Shown here in pieces: positions 50,428 to 60,518 of a stretch of DNA of 64,000 bases (the first letter of the stretch is position 1; every line of letters begins with the position of its first letter). The stretch comes from JALORV01 sp963775635 (GTDB lineage Bacteria > Pseudomonadota > Gammaproteobacteria > Burkholderiales > Burkholderiaceae_F): assembly GCA_963775635.1 (NCBI GenBank), contig CAVZJO010000011.1:1-64000 (forward strand), in the 5' to 3' direction. Both the position numbers and the translations under genes were made by a program. The notes below the pieces were generated by a model. It was not told where the DNA came from and made no database searches. It was given only the letters and a program-made list of their open reading frames with translations.

Positions 50428-52102
50428 TTAGTTCGGGTCGGTACAAACGGCCGCCTGCCCGAACGGACTCAGGCGAAAGCCGGGCTCGGAGACGTTGTCA
50501 ACATCTGCCTTCGCGGCCGAGAGTCGGTAGTTGAACGTGGTGGAGCGCTCTGAACCGCCGGTCGCCGAGCGCGCTTCGATCTGGTACTCCGCCCACAAGT
50601 AGAAGCGTTGACCGTGCCGGACCCGCAGCACGACGAAACCCGAGCTGTCGGTCACGCCATTGTTGTCGAGCGTGAACGCCGCGGACTGTCCCGGCCAGAG
50701 GATTCCATCCATGTTCTGGTTGTTGTCGCCGGTATCGAGCACGCCGTTGAAGTTCGTGTCCTCGTTGACACACTGGACGGGCGGAGCGATTGGCGCCCAG
50801 CCGACGCCCTGCGTGAACGCCATCTGGCCCTTGTAGTAGTACAGCGGCAGCAACCGGACTGAAACCGGCGCACCGGCAACGCCCTGACCTGCCGCGTTCG
50901 TGACGTAGATGCTGAAGAGCTTTTCGTAGTCGAGGTTGTTGTTGACCTTGGCGATCTCGTTGTTCGTCGAGATGCGAACGAACAGCGGCTGTTGCGAGAT
51001 CGTCAGTTTTGCCGCCTTCTCGTTCGCGTTACAGGGCGCGACACCGCCGTTCGGCAGCGTGGCCACGTTATCGACCGATGCACACACGACGATCTGATCG
51101 GTACCGGTGGTCGCGGCGCCGGCGATGAAGCGAGCCGAGACCAGACCGCCAGCATTGCTCAGCACCGGAGCAGTCGTTGTATCGACGCTCAGTCTGCCGA
51201 AGGGCGGCGACGAAGCGATGCGGAACCGCACCGGTGCGTTGCCTACCGGGATGCCGACCGCAGCTCCAAGGTCCCCGGTAACGCGAACGTCAAGCTGCGA
51301 AAAGTTGGCTTCCCCTGCGGCATTCGGCCCAATCACGGACGGGTTGGCCTGGACCGTCAGATCCTTGACCATGACACCCGCAGGCTCGATCGGTCGGCAG
51401 CGCCGTGTTGCCAGCCGTGACTGGCACCGTCGCCGTGGCATTGGCACCGGTGCCGCTCACTGTGACGTCGGCGGTGACACCGGTCAGATTAACCTTGGCG
51501 ATGCCGGCCGCATCAGTGGTCGCCACGGCCGATGACAGGGTCCCACCGGTGGTGGCGAAGCTAACCACGACGCCACCCAGAGGCACCTTGGCGGCGTCGA
51601 CGACCGACGCCGAGATTTCGACCGCGGTGGTCGCGTTCACCGCCGTGGGCGGCGACGCGGTCAGCGTGACCGTCGTGCCGGTGATCGACACACCTGCAGC
51701 GCCGGTCACTGCACCACTCGTCGCACTGATCGTGACCGTCCGGTTGCCGCGATCCGCACCCAGCCCGAAAGTCGCAGTCATTCGACCCTGAGCATCCGTG
51801 GTGGTGGACGTCCCGCTGACAATTCCCGACGTGGCGCTCAGCGTGACCGGGATGTCGGCCAGCGCGCGGCGGTTTGCATCCACCGCGGTAATCGTCACTG
51901 ACGTTGACTGATCGGCTTTCGCCTCGAGCGAAGCGTCGGCAACCGTGACTTCCAGCGCTGCCAGCGTGGTCGCGCCTGTCGCCGGCGTCGTTGGGTCCGG
52001 ACCTGGCGCCGGGTCGCCGCTGCAGGCGAGCATGACCACGCTCGATGCAATCCCAATCGTCGCCGAAATGATTCGCAGGTAGCCGTTCTTCGACACGTTC
52101 AT
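50428..52102 (-). CDS. Ig-like repeat surface lipoprotein with calcium-loop motif (one frameshift)
   Basis: About 557 residues when one extra base near 51393 is removed (the frame passes from AGNTALPTD to PIEPAGVMVKD). The N-terminus is a lipoprotein signal (VVMLACSG, lipidated C27). Then come tandem bacterial Ig-like (Big_1/invasin-type) domains: SVTITAVDANRRALADIPVT, then VSISASVV-like segment VEISASVVDAAKVPLGGVVV, and VSARFIAGAATTGTDQIV. Near the C-terminus, EDTNFNGVLDTGDNNQNMDG looks like EF-hand or thrombospondin-type calcium loops. GAGGGG abuts ATG 52102, so the GTG two codons on (52096) may be the true start. It sits between pilQ and aroK and could be a surface or pilus-associated adhesin; this is inference. 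Confidence 0.75.
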
Positions 52103-52138
52103 CCCCTCGTTACCCCGTACTGCCGTTTGAGTTGTAAA

Positions 52139-54367
52139 TCAGCGCGCAGACGCGAGCGCGCGCTCGGAAACGATCTTCGGTGTGATGAAGATGATCAGTT
52201 CCGTCTTGTCATTGATGCGAGCCTGATTCTTGAACAGCCACCCCACGTAGGGGATGTCGCCCAGGAACGGCACCTTGGTCGTCTGTGTGCGCTCCGACTG
52301 CTCGAAGATGCCGCCCAGCACGACGGTGCCGCCGTTTTCGACCAGCACCTGCGTCTGCACCGCCTTGGTGTCGATGGCGGGGCCAGCCGTCGTCTCGGCG
52401 CCGCGCGAGTCCTTGTTGACCTTGACGTCCATGAAGATCGCGCCCTCCGGCGTGATCTGCGGCGTGACTTCGAGTTTCAGCACGGCCTTGCGGAACGCCA
52501 CCGACGTCGCGCCGCTCGAGGTCGCCTGCTGGTACGGAATTTCCGTTCCCTGCTCGATCACCGCCTTGACCTTGTCGGCCGTGACTACCCGCGGGCTGGA
52601 GATCACCTTGCCGAGGCCATCCTGCTCGAGCGCGGAAACTTCAAGCTGCAGCACCTTCGACAGGCTGGCGTTGACCAGCGTCAGCGCGAATCCGCTCGGG
52701 TTGAAGCCGCCGAGTCCCTGCGCCGGCAAGTTGACGAAGTTCGAGGCGGAGGTCAGGTTCGTCGACGAGAAGCCGCCGCCGCCAGTGCCGGCTCCGGTCG
52801 TCGTGACCACGGTTCCGCCCGGTCCGGTTGCAGACACGGTTCCCAGGCCGCTGCCCTGGCCATAGGTTCCGGTGCCGCCGACCTGTTGCGGATAACCCGT
52901 CGTTCCTCCAAGACGGACACCCAGCGTCCGCGAAAACTTGTCGTCGGCTTCGACGATGCGCGCCTCAATCAGGACCTGCGGCACCGGGATGTCGATCCGC
53001 TGCAGCAGCCGGCGCACGTCTTCCAGACGCGCCACCGTGTCCTGGACGAACAGCTGATTCGTGCGCGGATCGACCGCGACGCTGCCCCGCTTCGACAGCA
53101 GCCGTTGCTTGTCATCGACCAGCAGGCGGCGGACTTCGTCGGCCTTCTGGTAATTGACGACGAACGCCTCGGAACGCAGCGGCTCGAGTTCCTGGATCTG
53201 GTTGCGCGATTCGAGTTCGAGCTTTTCCTTGGTCGCGATCTCGTCACGCGGCGCCACCAGCAGGACATTGCCGTTCTTGCGCATGTCCAGGCCCTTGGAC
53301 TGCAGGATGATGTCGAGCGCCTGGTCCCATGGAACATCCTTCAGCCGCAGCGTGATGGTCCCGCCGACCGAGTCGCTGGTGATGATGTTCAGGTTGGTGA
53401 AATCGGCGATCACCTGCAGCAGCGAGCGCACGTCGACGTTCTGGAAGTTAAGAGACAACCTCTCGCCTTGGTAGCCCTGGCGGGTGCCCTGGAAAAGCCG
53501 CTGCGGATCTTCCTTGACCGGGCGTACTTCCAACACGAAACGCGTGTCGCTCTGGTAGGCGTTGTGCTCCCATAGGCCGCGCGGCTCGACCACCAGGCGC
53601 GCGTTGTTGCCCTGCTGGCTGGCGGTCAGGTTGTTGACCGGCGTGGCGAAATCGGAAACGTCGAGCCGGCGCTTCAGCGTGTCGGGCAGCGTCGTATTGA
53701 GGAAGTCGACGACGACCGTGTTGCCTTGCTGCCGGATATCGACATTGGTGTTCGGATCGGACAGGTCGATGATCACTCGACCTTCGCCCTCGGCGCCGCG
53801 ACGGAAATCGACTCCACGCAAGGCTCGCGGTGTTCCTGCCATCGGGGGCGGATACGGAGCGGCCGGCGCCGCGGACGCGGCAGGCGACTCTGGGGCGGCA
53901 GGCGCCGCGGCAGCAGCGCCCGTCGGCCGGAACGTCGTCGTGTCGGCCGCGCCTCCGAGCGCTACCAGGATCCGCTTGCCATCCACGTTGATGGCGTGCG
54001 TCAGCGGGCGCTTCAGGTTGAGCACGACACGCGAGCGGCCTTGCGCCTGGACAATGTTGACCGAACGCAGGTCGCCTTGATTGATCTCGACCAGATTGCG
54101 TCCGACGGCATTGACGACCCCGGGCAGGTCCAGGGCGACACGCGCCGGATTGGCCACCGAAAAGCTGGCCGGAACACCGGCTACGGGATTTTTCATGTCG
54201 ATGGTCAGCACGACGCCGGTCGGCGTCTGCGTCGCATCCACACGTTCGATCGCATTGCCGACATCGGCCGCAGGACTCTGCGCACTGGCGACGGCAGCAC
54301 ACGCCGCGAGGCCGGCGACTGCCAGCTTGGACAGCGCCGTGAAAACCCCCCCGAACGACTTACTCAT
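52139..54367 (-). CDS. pilQ: type IV pilus secretin PilQ
   Basis: A 742-residue outer-membrane secretin through which type IV pili extrude. After a signal peptide ending at ASAQ come AMIN domains (about 45-260: VARVALDLPG-type segments binding peptidoglycan), a secretin N0/STN domain (LSLNFQNVDVRSLLQVIADF), N1 (VLLVAPRDEI then FVNYQKADEVRRLL) and the secretin core (RVLIEARIVEAD-like VPQVLIEARIVEADDKFSR, to VPFLGDIPYVGWLFKNQ, the hallmark near the C-terminus). ATG 54367 has GGGAGAAAG upstream and overlaps the pilP stop by four bases. Confidence 0.95.
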   Translation of the reverse strand: MSKSFGGVFTALSKLAVAGLAACAAVASAQSPAADVGNAIERVDATQTPTGVVLTIDMKNPVAGVPASFSVANPARVALDLPGVVNAVGRNLVEINQGDLRSVNIVQAQGRSRVVLNLKRPLTHAINVDGKRILVALGGAADTTTFRPTGAAAAAPAAPESPAASAAPAAPYPPPMAGTPRALRGVDFRRGAEGEGRVIIDLSDPNTNVDIRQQGNTVVVDFLNTTLPDTLKRRLDVSDFATPVNNLTASQQGNNARLVVEPRGLWEHNAYQSDTRFVLEVRPVKEDPQRLFQGTRQGYQGERLSLNFQNVDVRSLLQVIADFTNLNIITSDSVGGTITLRLKDVPWDQALDIILQSKGLDMRKNGNVLLVAPRDEIATKEKLELESRNQIQELEPLRSEAFVVNYQKADEVRRLLVDDKQRLLSKRGSVAVDPRTNQLFVQDTVARLEDVRRLLQRIDIPVPQVLIEARIVEADDKFSRTLGVRLGGTTGYPQQVGGTGTYGQGSGLGTVSATGPGGTVVTTTGAGTGGGGFSSTNLTSASNFVNLPAQGLGGFNPSGFALTLVNASLSKVLQLEVSALEQDGLGKVISSPRVVTADKVKAVIEQGTEIPYQQATSSGATSVAFRKAVLKLEVTPQITPEGAIFMDVKVNKDSRGAETTAGPAIDTKAVQTQVLVENGGTVVLGGIFEQSERTQTTKVPFLGDIPYVGWLFKNQARINDKTELIIFITPKIVSERALASAR

Positions 54368-54945
54368 CGCTTTCTCCCGGGCCGCCCAGCATCCTTGCTC
54401 GCGGCCTCCTGTAACTCCAGCTTCGCTGGTCGTTCGACCCATTCGCCGGCGGCGTCCTGGACGATTTCCTTGAGATCCACTTCTGTTTCCGAAATCTTGG
54501 TGACGAGGCCGAAGTTCTGACCCATGTAGTTGCCCGACTTCACCATGAAGGTCTGTCCCGACGCGTCGATCAGCGCTACGTTGTTGCCCTGCTGGCGCAG
54601 CGTGCCTACCATCTTGAGCTGGTCGAGCGGGAAGCCTTCCAGTGCTTCACGTCGACGATCGAGGTCCGGCTTGATCGCGCTGGTACTGGCTCGCGCCTGC
54701 GCCTGGCGCGCGACTGCGAGCACCATTTTCTGTGCGTCGAATGGGTCGATCAGCGCCTTCGCCTCGTAGGTGTACGGCGAAAACTGCTTGGGCTCCGGGA
54801 CCGGCGTGGTGGTCGGCCGCATCGATTTGCGCGTTTCGTCCATCCAGGTCCGCAACTCGCCTTCGCTGCCTCCGCCGCAGGCGGATAGCGTCAGAGACAG
54901 CACCAGCAAGCCGACCGGGCCATGTTTGCAATTTATCGGTCTCAT
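54364..54945 (-). CDS. pilP: type IV pilus inner-membrane lipoprotein PilP
   Basis: A 193-residue lipoprotein (lipobox LSAC, C23) that links PilNO to PilQ. The conserved beta domain lies in about residues 75-160: PLDQLKMVGTLRQQGNNVALIDASGQTFMVKSGNYMG (read in parts) and KISETEVDLKEIVQD. The N-terminal linker is Pro-rich. It overlaps pilO and pilQ by four bases each. Confidence 0.94.
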   Translation of the reverse strand: MRPINCKHGPVGLLVLSLTLSACGGGSEGELRTWMDETRKSMRPTTTPVPEPKQFSPYTYEAKALIDPFDAQKMVLAVARQAQARASTSAIKPDLDRRREALEGFPLDQLKMVGTLRQQGNNVALIDASGQTFMVKSGNYMGQNFGLVTKISETEVDLKEIVQDAAGEWVERPAKLELQEAASKDAGRPGRKR

Positions 54946-55592
54946 TTCTTCGGCTGCCCCTTGGCTACGACCGCTGCCTTCGCCTTGCGCTGGGCCGCAA
55001 CCTCCTCTGCATCGAGGTAGCGATATGTCTTGGCGGTTGCATCGAGCGTCAGCGTCCCGCCCTTGCCCGCACCCAGGTTCAGATTGTTCAGCGTGACAAT
55101 GCGCGGCAAATTGGCGATGTCGCTCGCGAAGGCGCCGAGGTCGTGATACTTGCCCGCCAGCTTGATCGCGATCGGCAACTCGGCGTAATACTCCTTGACA
55201 TTTGTCTGACCAGGCTTAAAGAGCTCGAAGTCGAGCCCTCGGCCGACGCCAGACTGGTTGATGTCAGACAGCAGCGCATCCATTTCGGACTTGCTGGGCA
55301 GCTGTTTCTCGAGCGTCAACACGTACTGGCTCACTTGCTCGCGCTGCTTGCGCAATTCGTCCAGGTTGATGGCCTGCTGCAGCTTGTTCTTGTACTCATC
55401 CTTCAGCTTGTTTTCGTCGACCTGCAGCTGTTCGAGCTGCTCGGTTTGGGCGCTCCACAGTCCGAACCACCCCCCCGCGCCGCACGCGACGATGATGACG
55501 AGCCATAGGACGAGGCGCGGCGCTGCCGGCCAGGTTCCGACGTTGTCCAGGGTCAGACCCTGGAACTGCGAGACTAGATCTCGACCTGCCAT
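54942..55592 (-). CDS. pilO: type IV pilus alignment protein PilO
   Basis: A 216-residue bitopic membrane protein with one N-terminal transmembrane helix (about 26-46, RLVLWLVIIVACGAGGWFGLW), a coiled-coil region (about 50-95) and a ferredoxin-like periplasmic domain (GVGRGLDFELFKPGQ and YYAELPIAIKLAGKYHDLGAF). It forms heterodimers with PilN. Confidence 0.95.
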   Translation of the reverse strand: MAGRDLVSQFQGLTLDNVGTWPAAPRLVLWLVIIVACGAGGWFGLWSAQTEQLEQLQVDENKLKDEYKNKLQQAINLDELRKQREQVSQYVLTLEKQLPSKSEMDALLSDINQSGVGRGLDFELFKPGQTNVKEYYAELPIAIKLAGKYHDLGAFASDIANLPRIVTLNNLNLGAGKGGTLTLDATAKTYRYLDAEEVAAQRKAKAAVVAKGQPKK

Positions 55593-55613
55593 CAGTGCCT
55601 CATTCGTCCAGCG

Positions 55614-56330
55614 TTACTTCTTCGGAGCCGCGGGAGCAGCGGAAGGAGCCGGGGTCGGCGCCGCCACCGCCGGAGCGGTCGCTTGCGCCGGCACCGTGGC
55701 CGACCCAGCACCACCAACGGATTTAACCTGCGCTTGAGCCTGCGCCTGCTGCAGTTGCGAGCGCTCCGGAGTCGGCCTCATCGTGAAATTCAGGGCGAAT
55801 TCGAATACCCGCCGGTTCATCCCCGACGGCCCCTGCCCGGCGATCTTGATTTCAATGAGTTCGGGCCGCTCGAGCACCCGCGAATTGTTCTGCAGGTTGC
55901 GCAGAAACTCGGACACGCGTTCATTCGACGCTGCCCAACCGGTGACGTTGACCTTGCGGTCTTCCTGCTTGATCGACCTGAGGTAGATGCCTTCTGGAAC
56001 CTGCTTGGCGACCTCGTCGAGCAGGTAAACCGGCTGGTTGCGATCGGCCTGCAGATCCTCAACCGCGCGCTGGCGAGCACGTAGCCCGTCGATCTCCTGC
56101 CGCAGCGTGGCGATTTCCTTGATCTGCGTGTCGAGCTTGCGGTTCTCGTTGCGGACGAACTCGTTGCGGGCTTCCTGGTTTGCGATGTATCCCTGCAACA
56201 CCGTCCACACCATGGCGACCATCAGCGAACCCGCGACGGCGGACAGCGCCGTCAGGAACCAGAAAAGTTTCTTCTGCCGCTCGCGCTTGACAGCACGATG
56301 CGGCAATAGATTGACGCGCGGAGCGGTCAT
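55614..56330 (-). CDS. pilN: type IV pilus alignment protein PilN
   Basis: A 238-residue bitopic protein. The cytoplasmic N-terminus RVNLLPHR binds PilM, one transmembrane helix follows (about 24-45), then a coiled coil and a ferredoxin-like domain (YLRSIKQEDRKVNVTGWAASNERVSEFL). The C-terminal 50 residues are Ala/Pro/Gln-rich linker. Start 56330 overlaps the pilM stop by four bases. Confidence 0.95.
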   Translation of the reverse strand: MTAPRVNLLPHRAVKRERQKKLFWFLTALSAVAGSLMVAMVWTVLQGYIANQEARNEFVRNENRKLDTQIKEIATLRQEIDGLRARQRAVEDLQADRNQPVYLLDEVAKQVPEGIYLRSIKQEDRKVNVTGWAASNERVSEFLRNLQNNSRVLERPELIEIKIAGQGPSGMNRRVFEFALNFTMRPTPERSQLQQAQAQAQVKSVGGAGSATVPAQATAPAVAAPTPAPSAAPAAPKK

Positions 56331-57403
56331 TTGTCGAACCTCCGCATCGCCAGACCGCACGGCGTCAGCAGCGCCGGCGCGTCGAGCCGCAACTGTTTCT
56401 CGCGGATGTTGGGTGAAACTTCCATTCCCTTGAACGGCGATATAACCGAGGTCGGCACCTGCGCCCGCTCCATCAGTGCGTCGGGAAGACCGGCCAGCAC
56501 CGCGGAGCCACCGGCCAGCATGATCTGATCGACGCGGCTATAAGGCGTCGAAGTGAAGAAGAACTGAAGCGCCCGTGTGATCTCGGTCGCCGCAGTCTCG
56601 ATGAACGGCCGCAGGACGGTCGTTTCGTAATCCGCCGGCAGGTCGCCGCTGCGCTTCTTCAGTTCGGCTTCCTCGGTCGGGATGCCGTAGGCGCGCGATA
56701 TGTCGCCGGTCAGCTGTTGCCCGCCGAAGGGCTGCTCGCGCTCGTAAATGGCTTCCCCGTCGTGCATCACCGTCACGCTGGTGGTGTTGGCGCCGATGTA
56801 GAACACCGCGATCACCAGCCCTTCGCCTGCGCTGGGCAACTGCTCGATCAGGCGCTCGATCGCCGAGCGCGACGAATACGACTCGACGTCGACCACCACC
56901 GGCTTCAGTCCCGCAGCCTGTGCCACCGCGATCCGGTCTTCGACTTTCTCCTTGCGGGATGCGGCGATCAGCACCTCGACATCGTCGGGTGCATTCGGAA
57001 TCGGACCCAGCACCTGGAAGTCCAGACTCACTTCGTCGAGCGCGAACGGAATGTACTGGTTCGCCTCGCTCTCGACCTGCATTTCCAGTTCGTCCTCGCG
57101 CAGGTTGCCAGGGAGCGCAATGCGCTTGGTGATGACGGCCGATGCCGGCAGTGCCATCGCAACGTTGCGGACCTTGCCGCCGGCGCGTCTCCAGGCCCGC
57201 TTGACCGCGTCTGCGACCACATCGATCTTGTCGACGTTGCCATCGACCACCGCCCCTCGCGGCAACGGCTCGATCGCATAACGCTCGAGCCGCATCATTC
57301 CCTTGCCGGCTTCCGACAATTCGACGACCTTCACGCTGGACGAGCCGATGTCGAGCCCGATCAGCGCCGGCGTCTTGGATGCAAAAGGCAGATCGAATGC
57401 CAA
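56327..57403 (-). CDS. pilM: type IV pilus actin-like ATPase PilM
   Basis: A 358-residue FtsA/actin-fold cytoplasmic protein that binds the PilN N-terminus. Phosphate-binding motifs are LIGLDIGSSSVKVVEL (about 13-28) and FYIGANTTSVTVM; IMLAGGSAVLAGL is the adenosine motif. First gene of pilMNOPQ, divergent from ponA. Confidence 0.95.
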   Translation of the reverse strand: MAFDLPFASKTPALIGLDIGSSSVKVVELSEAGKGMMRLERYAIEPLPRGAVVDGNVDKIDVVADAVKRAWRRAGGKVRNVAMALPASAVITKRIALPGNLREDELEMQVESEANQYIPFALDEVSLDFQVLGPIPNAPDDVEVLIAASRKEKVEDRIAVAQAAGLKPVVVDVESYSSRSAIERLIEQLPSAGEGLVIAVFYIGANTTSVTVMHDGEAIYEREQPFGGQQLTGDISRAYGIPTEEAELKKRSGDLPADYETTVLRPFIETAATEITRALQFFFTSTPYSRVDQIMLAGGSAVLAGLPDALMERAQVPTSVISPFKGMEVSPNIREKQLRLDAPALLTPCGLAMRRFDK

Positions 57404-57796
57404 GGCGGAACTCCTAGGACGGACTCAGTTCGAGGTAAGTCGGATCAGGGCGTCCGCCGAGTCGATGGACACCCACCCGCGGCCCTCCCAACGCCCGGAT
57501 AGAAACCGGTTTTTCCTTATCTTTCGAGCGTTTACCGCGTTTTTGTTGGATGGCACTTGAGATCCTAACAACATAAGCAATTTAACGACAAGCCCCGCGT
57601 TCGGCCTAACCGTGCCTCTTTTGAGGGATTAACAACGACCCGCTCATGACGAGGCGCGTCCAAAGCTTGGGATTCCCGCCCATCGTCCTCGGTCCCGGCC
57701 GTCGAATGAACGGCTTCTATAATTCCCGACTCTTCGTGCGGCGAAGCGCAAATAAGCGGTCACTCGCACGCCCAGTTCCTTCCAGCGGCGGCTCCC
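57404..57796. other. divergent promoter region of pilM and ponA
   Basis: About 390 bases between divergent genes. It includes an A/T-richer part (about 57505-57600), unusual for this G+C-rich window and suited to promoters for both directions. I could not fix -10/-35 boxes with confidence. No further gene seen. Confidence 0.5.
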
Positions 57797-60172
57797 GTGT
57801 CGGTCGACAAGCAAGGCAACGATAGCGAAACTCCATCTGCACGCCAGATCCGCCCGTGGTACGTGCGGGCGGCGCTTTGGATTGCAGGCCTCGCCGCCGC
57901 CACCACGCTGGCGGGCGTACTGCTGCTGACGTTTTCGTTTGCGGTCGTCTACTCCAACTTGCCGCCGATCGACGCGCTGACCGACTACCGGCCCAAGATT
58001 CCGCTGCGCGTCTGGACCACCGATGGCCTGCTGATCGGCGAGTTTGGTGAAGAACGCCGCGACTTTGTCGCCGTCGCCGACATGCCGGAACTGATGAAGC
58101 GGGCGATCCTGGCAGCCGAAGATGACCGCTTCTACGAACACCGCGGCGTCGATTACGCCGGCCTGCTGCGGGCAGCGCTCTCGAACTTCGTTTCCGGTCG
58201 GCGCGGCCAGGGTGGCAGCACGATCACGATGCAGGTCGCGCGCAACTTCTTCCTCAGCTCCGAGCGCAGCTATATCCGCAAGGTGTACGAGATCGCGCTT
58301 GCCTTCAAGATCGAGTCGACACTTTCGAAGGACCGCATCTTCGAGGTCTACGCGAACCAAATCTTTCTGGGCCAGCGTGCCTACGGCTTCGCGGCTGCCT
58401 CTCAGGTCTATTTCGGAAAGAAGCTCAAGGACCTGACACTGGCCGAGATGGCCATGCTGGCCGGACTGCCGGTGGCGCCCAGCGCGTACAACCCATTCGT
58501 CAACCCGAAGCGAGCGAAGAGCCGCCAGCAGTACGTGTTGAGCCGCATGCTGGACCTTGGCTACATCGACCAGCCGGACTTCGAGGCCGCCGTCGCGCAG
58601 GAACTCAGGCCGCGCAACCACGTGCTCGCCAACGAATCGCCGCGTCTGCGGCTGCATGCCGAGTACGCGGCTGAACTGGCCAGGCAGCTGGTCTATGAGG
58701 TCTTCCGCGACGAAACGTATACGCGCGGGCTGAATGTCACGACTACCCTGCGGCGCGAGGATCAGGAAGTCGCTTATGCGGCCCTGCGCAAGCAGGTGCT
58801 CGACTACGACCGCAAGTACGGATACCGCGGACCGGAGGCGTTCATCGACCTTGTCTCGGATCCGGCCACACGCGAGCAGCGGATCGAGGATGCGATCGTG
58901 GAAGCGATCGATAGTCCCAATTTGCTGCCCGCCGTGGTGCTCGAAGCGAGTCCGTCGTTGGTCCGCGTCGCGGTGCAGGGTGGGCAGTCGATCGACATCA
59001 AGGCTGACGGATTGAAGTTTGTCGCTTCGTCGCTTTCGCCGAAAGCGCAACCGAATCGCAAGATCGTTCCCGGGGCCGTGGTGCGCATCACGCGCAACGA
59101 CAAGGCCGTGTGGGAGATCGTCCAGCTGCCACAGGTCGAGGCGGCGTTCGTCGCCGCGAGTTCGCGCGACGGCGCCATACGCGCGCTGGTGGGCGGCTTC
59201 GATTTCAATCTCAACAAGTTCAACCACGTGGTCCAGGCCTGGCGCCAGCCCGGCTCGAGCTTCAAGCCCTTTATTTACTCGGCGTCGTTGGAGAAAGGCT
59301 TCACGCCCAGCACGCTGGTCAACGACGCTCCGATCTCGATCGACCCCGACCTCACTGGCGGCCAGGTATGGGAGCCGAAGAACTATGACGGCAAGTTCGA
59401 TGGCCCACTGCGGCTACGGCAGGGGCTTGCGAAGTCGAAGAACCTGGTCTCGATCCGGATACTGCAGGCGATCGGACCGCGCTATGCGCAGGACTGGGTG
59501 CGCCGCTTCGGCTTCGAAGCGGATAAGCACCCGGCCTACCTGACGATGGCACTCGGGGCCGGTTCGGTGACTCCCTGGGTGCTGCTAAGCGGCTATTCCG
59601 TGTTTGCCAGTGGTGGCTATGGGCTGCAACTGCACCTTATCAGCAGGGTCACCGACGCCAATGGCCGGACCCTGATGGAGGCAAGGCCGGTCACGGCCGG
59701 CAGCGATGCCTCCGTACGGGTGTTGAACGAACGCAACGCCTTCCTGATGGACAGCCTGCTGAAGGAGGTCGCACGCACCGGCACCGCGGCGCGCGCATCG
59801 GCGACCTTGAAGCGCAGCGACATCGGTGGCAAGACGGGGACCACCAACGATTCGCACGATGCGTGGTTTGCCGGTTACGCCGGCGACCTCGTCGCGGTGG
59901 CGTGGATTGGGTTCGACCAGCCACGACCACTGGGCGAACGGGAAACCGGCGGTGGCCTGGCGTTGCCGATCTGGATCTCCTACATGGCACGCGCACTGTC
60001 CGGAGTGCCGGAAGCGACGCGCACCGCGCCGACGGGCGTCGTGCAACTGGGCGGCGAGTACTACTACGTCGAGCACCAGCCCGGGCAGGGTGTCGCGAGT
60101 ATCGGACTGGAGGACGTCTTGCCGCCGGAGGAGCAAACGCGGCGCGAGGCGGTGCGCGACCAGGTCTTCTAG
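57797..60172 (+). CDS. mrcA: penicillin-binding protein 1A
   Basis: A 791-residue class A PBP (PonA) making and cross-linking peptidoglycan. A short cytoplasmic part and one transmembrane helix (about 24-52) precede the glycosyltransferase domain with catalytic E108 (LAAEDDRFYEHRGVD) and GQGGSTITMQVARNFFL. An OB-like domain lies at about 340-430. The transpeptidase has S487-x-x-K490 (PGSSFKPFIYSA), S-x-N (KSKNLVS) and K679-T-G-T (GGKTGTTND). GTG 57797 is the likely start. Divergent from pilM, the usual betaproteobacterial order. Confidence 0.95.
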   Translation: MSVDKQGNDSETPSARQIRPWYVRAALWIAGLAAATTLAGVLLLTFSFAVVYSNLPPIDALTDYRPKIPLRVWTTDGLLIGEFGEERRDFVAVADMPELMKRAILAAEDDRFYEHRGVDYAGLLRAALSNFVSGRRGQGGSTITMQVARNFFLSSERSYIRKVYEIALAFKIESTLSKDRIFEVYANQIFLGQRAYGFAAASQVYFGKKLKDLTLAEMAMLAGLPVAPSAYNPFVNPKRAKSRQQYVLSRMLDLGYIDQPDFEAAVAQELRPRNHVLANESPRLRLHAEYAAELARQLVYEVFRDETYTRGLNVTTTLRREDQEVAYAALRKQVLDYDRKYGYRGPEAFIDLVSDPATREQRIEDAIVEAIDSPNLLPAVVLEASPSLVRVAVQGGQSIDIKADGLKFVASSLSPKAQPNRKIVPGAVVRITRNDKAVWEIVQLPQVEAAFVAASSRDGAIRALVGGFDFNLNKFNHVVQAWRQPGSSFKPFIYSASLEKGFTPSTLVNDAPISIDPDLTGGQVWEPKNYDGKFDGPLRLRQGLAKSKNLVSIRILQAIGPRYAQDWVRRFGFEADKHPAYLTMALGAGSVTPWVLLSGYSVFASGGYGLQLHLISRVTDANGRTLMEARPVTAGSDASVRVLNERNAFLMDSLLKEVARTGTAARASATLKRSDIGGKTGTTNDSHDAWFAGYAGDLVAVAWIGFDQPRPLGERETGGGLALPIWISYMARALSGVPEATRTAPTGVVQLGGEYYYVEHQPGQGVASIGLEDVLPPEEQTRREAVRDQVF

Positions 60173-60498
60173 TTCGGCCCGCGTGAACTCAGCACCGTCG
60201 GCGTTCCGCTCTGGCTCGAGATGATGCGTGACAGGCAGGCGAAAAGTTCCGCGCCGTCGCGCGTATCGCGCCAGTCATTGTCGATCCAAGCAAAATGATG
60301 GGCGCCGCTGCGCGCCGCGACCCACATCTGCTGCATGGGCGCCTGGCTGTTGACGACGATCCTCGATCCGTCCTCGAGTTCGAGCGTCAGCACGTTTCCG
60401 GCGCGCGTCACCTCGATCTCCGCCTCGCTGGCATCGACCCCACTCTCGATCGCTCGCAGCGTGGACTCGGCCAACTGCAGGAACTCGGATTCCGTCAT
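60169..60498 (-). CDS. cyaY: frataxin-like iron donor CyaY
   Basis: A 109-residue frataxin: acidic N-terminal helix (ESEFLQLAESTLRAIESGVD), beta-sheet core (GNVLTLELEDGSRIVVNSQAPMQQMWVAARSG) and HHFAWIDNDWRDTRDGAELF. It regulates IscS-based Fe-S assembly. Its stop overlaps the ponA stop by four bases in convergent orientation; start ATG 60498 is divergent from lptM. Confidence 0.94.
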   Translation of the reverse strand: MTESEFLQLAESTLRAIESGVDASEAEIEVTRAGNVLTLELEDGSRIVVNSQAPMQQMWVAARSGAHHFAWIDNDWRDTRDGAELFACLSRIISSQSGTPTVLSSRGPN

Positions 60499-60518
60499 GC
60501 TAGAGTGATTCGCTGAAG

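Noticed and set aside
57644..59227. 527-codon open frame antisense to the ponA gene
   Set aside because: A mirror of the strongly conserved PBP1A frame in G+C-rich DNA; composition is His/Arg/Val-rich without any domain.
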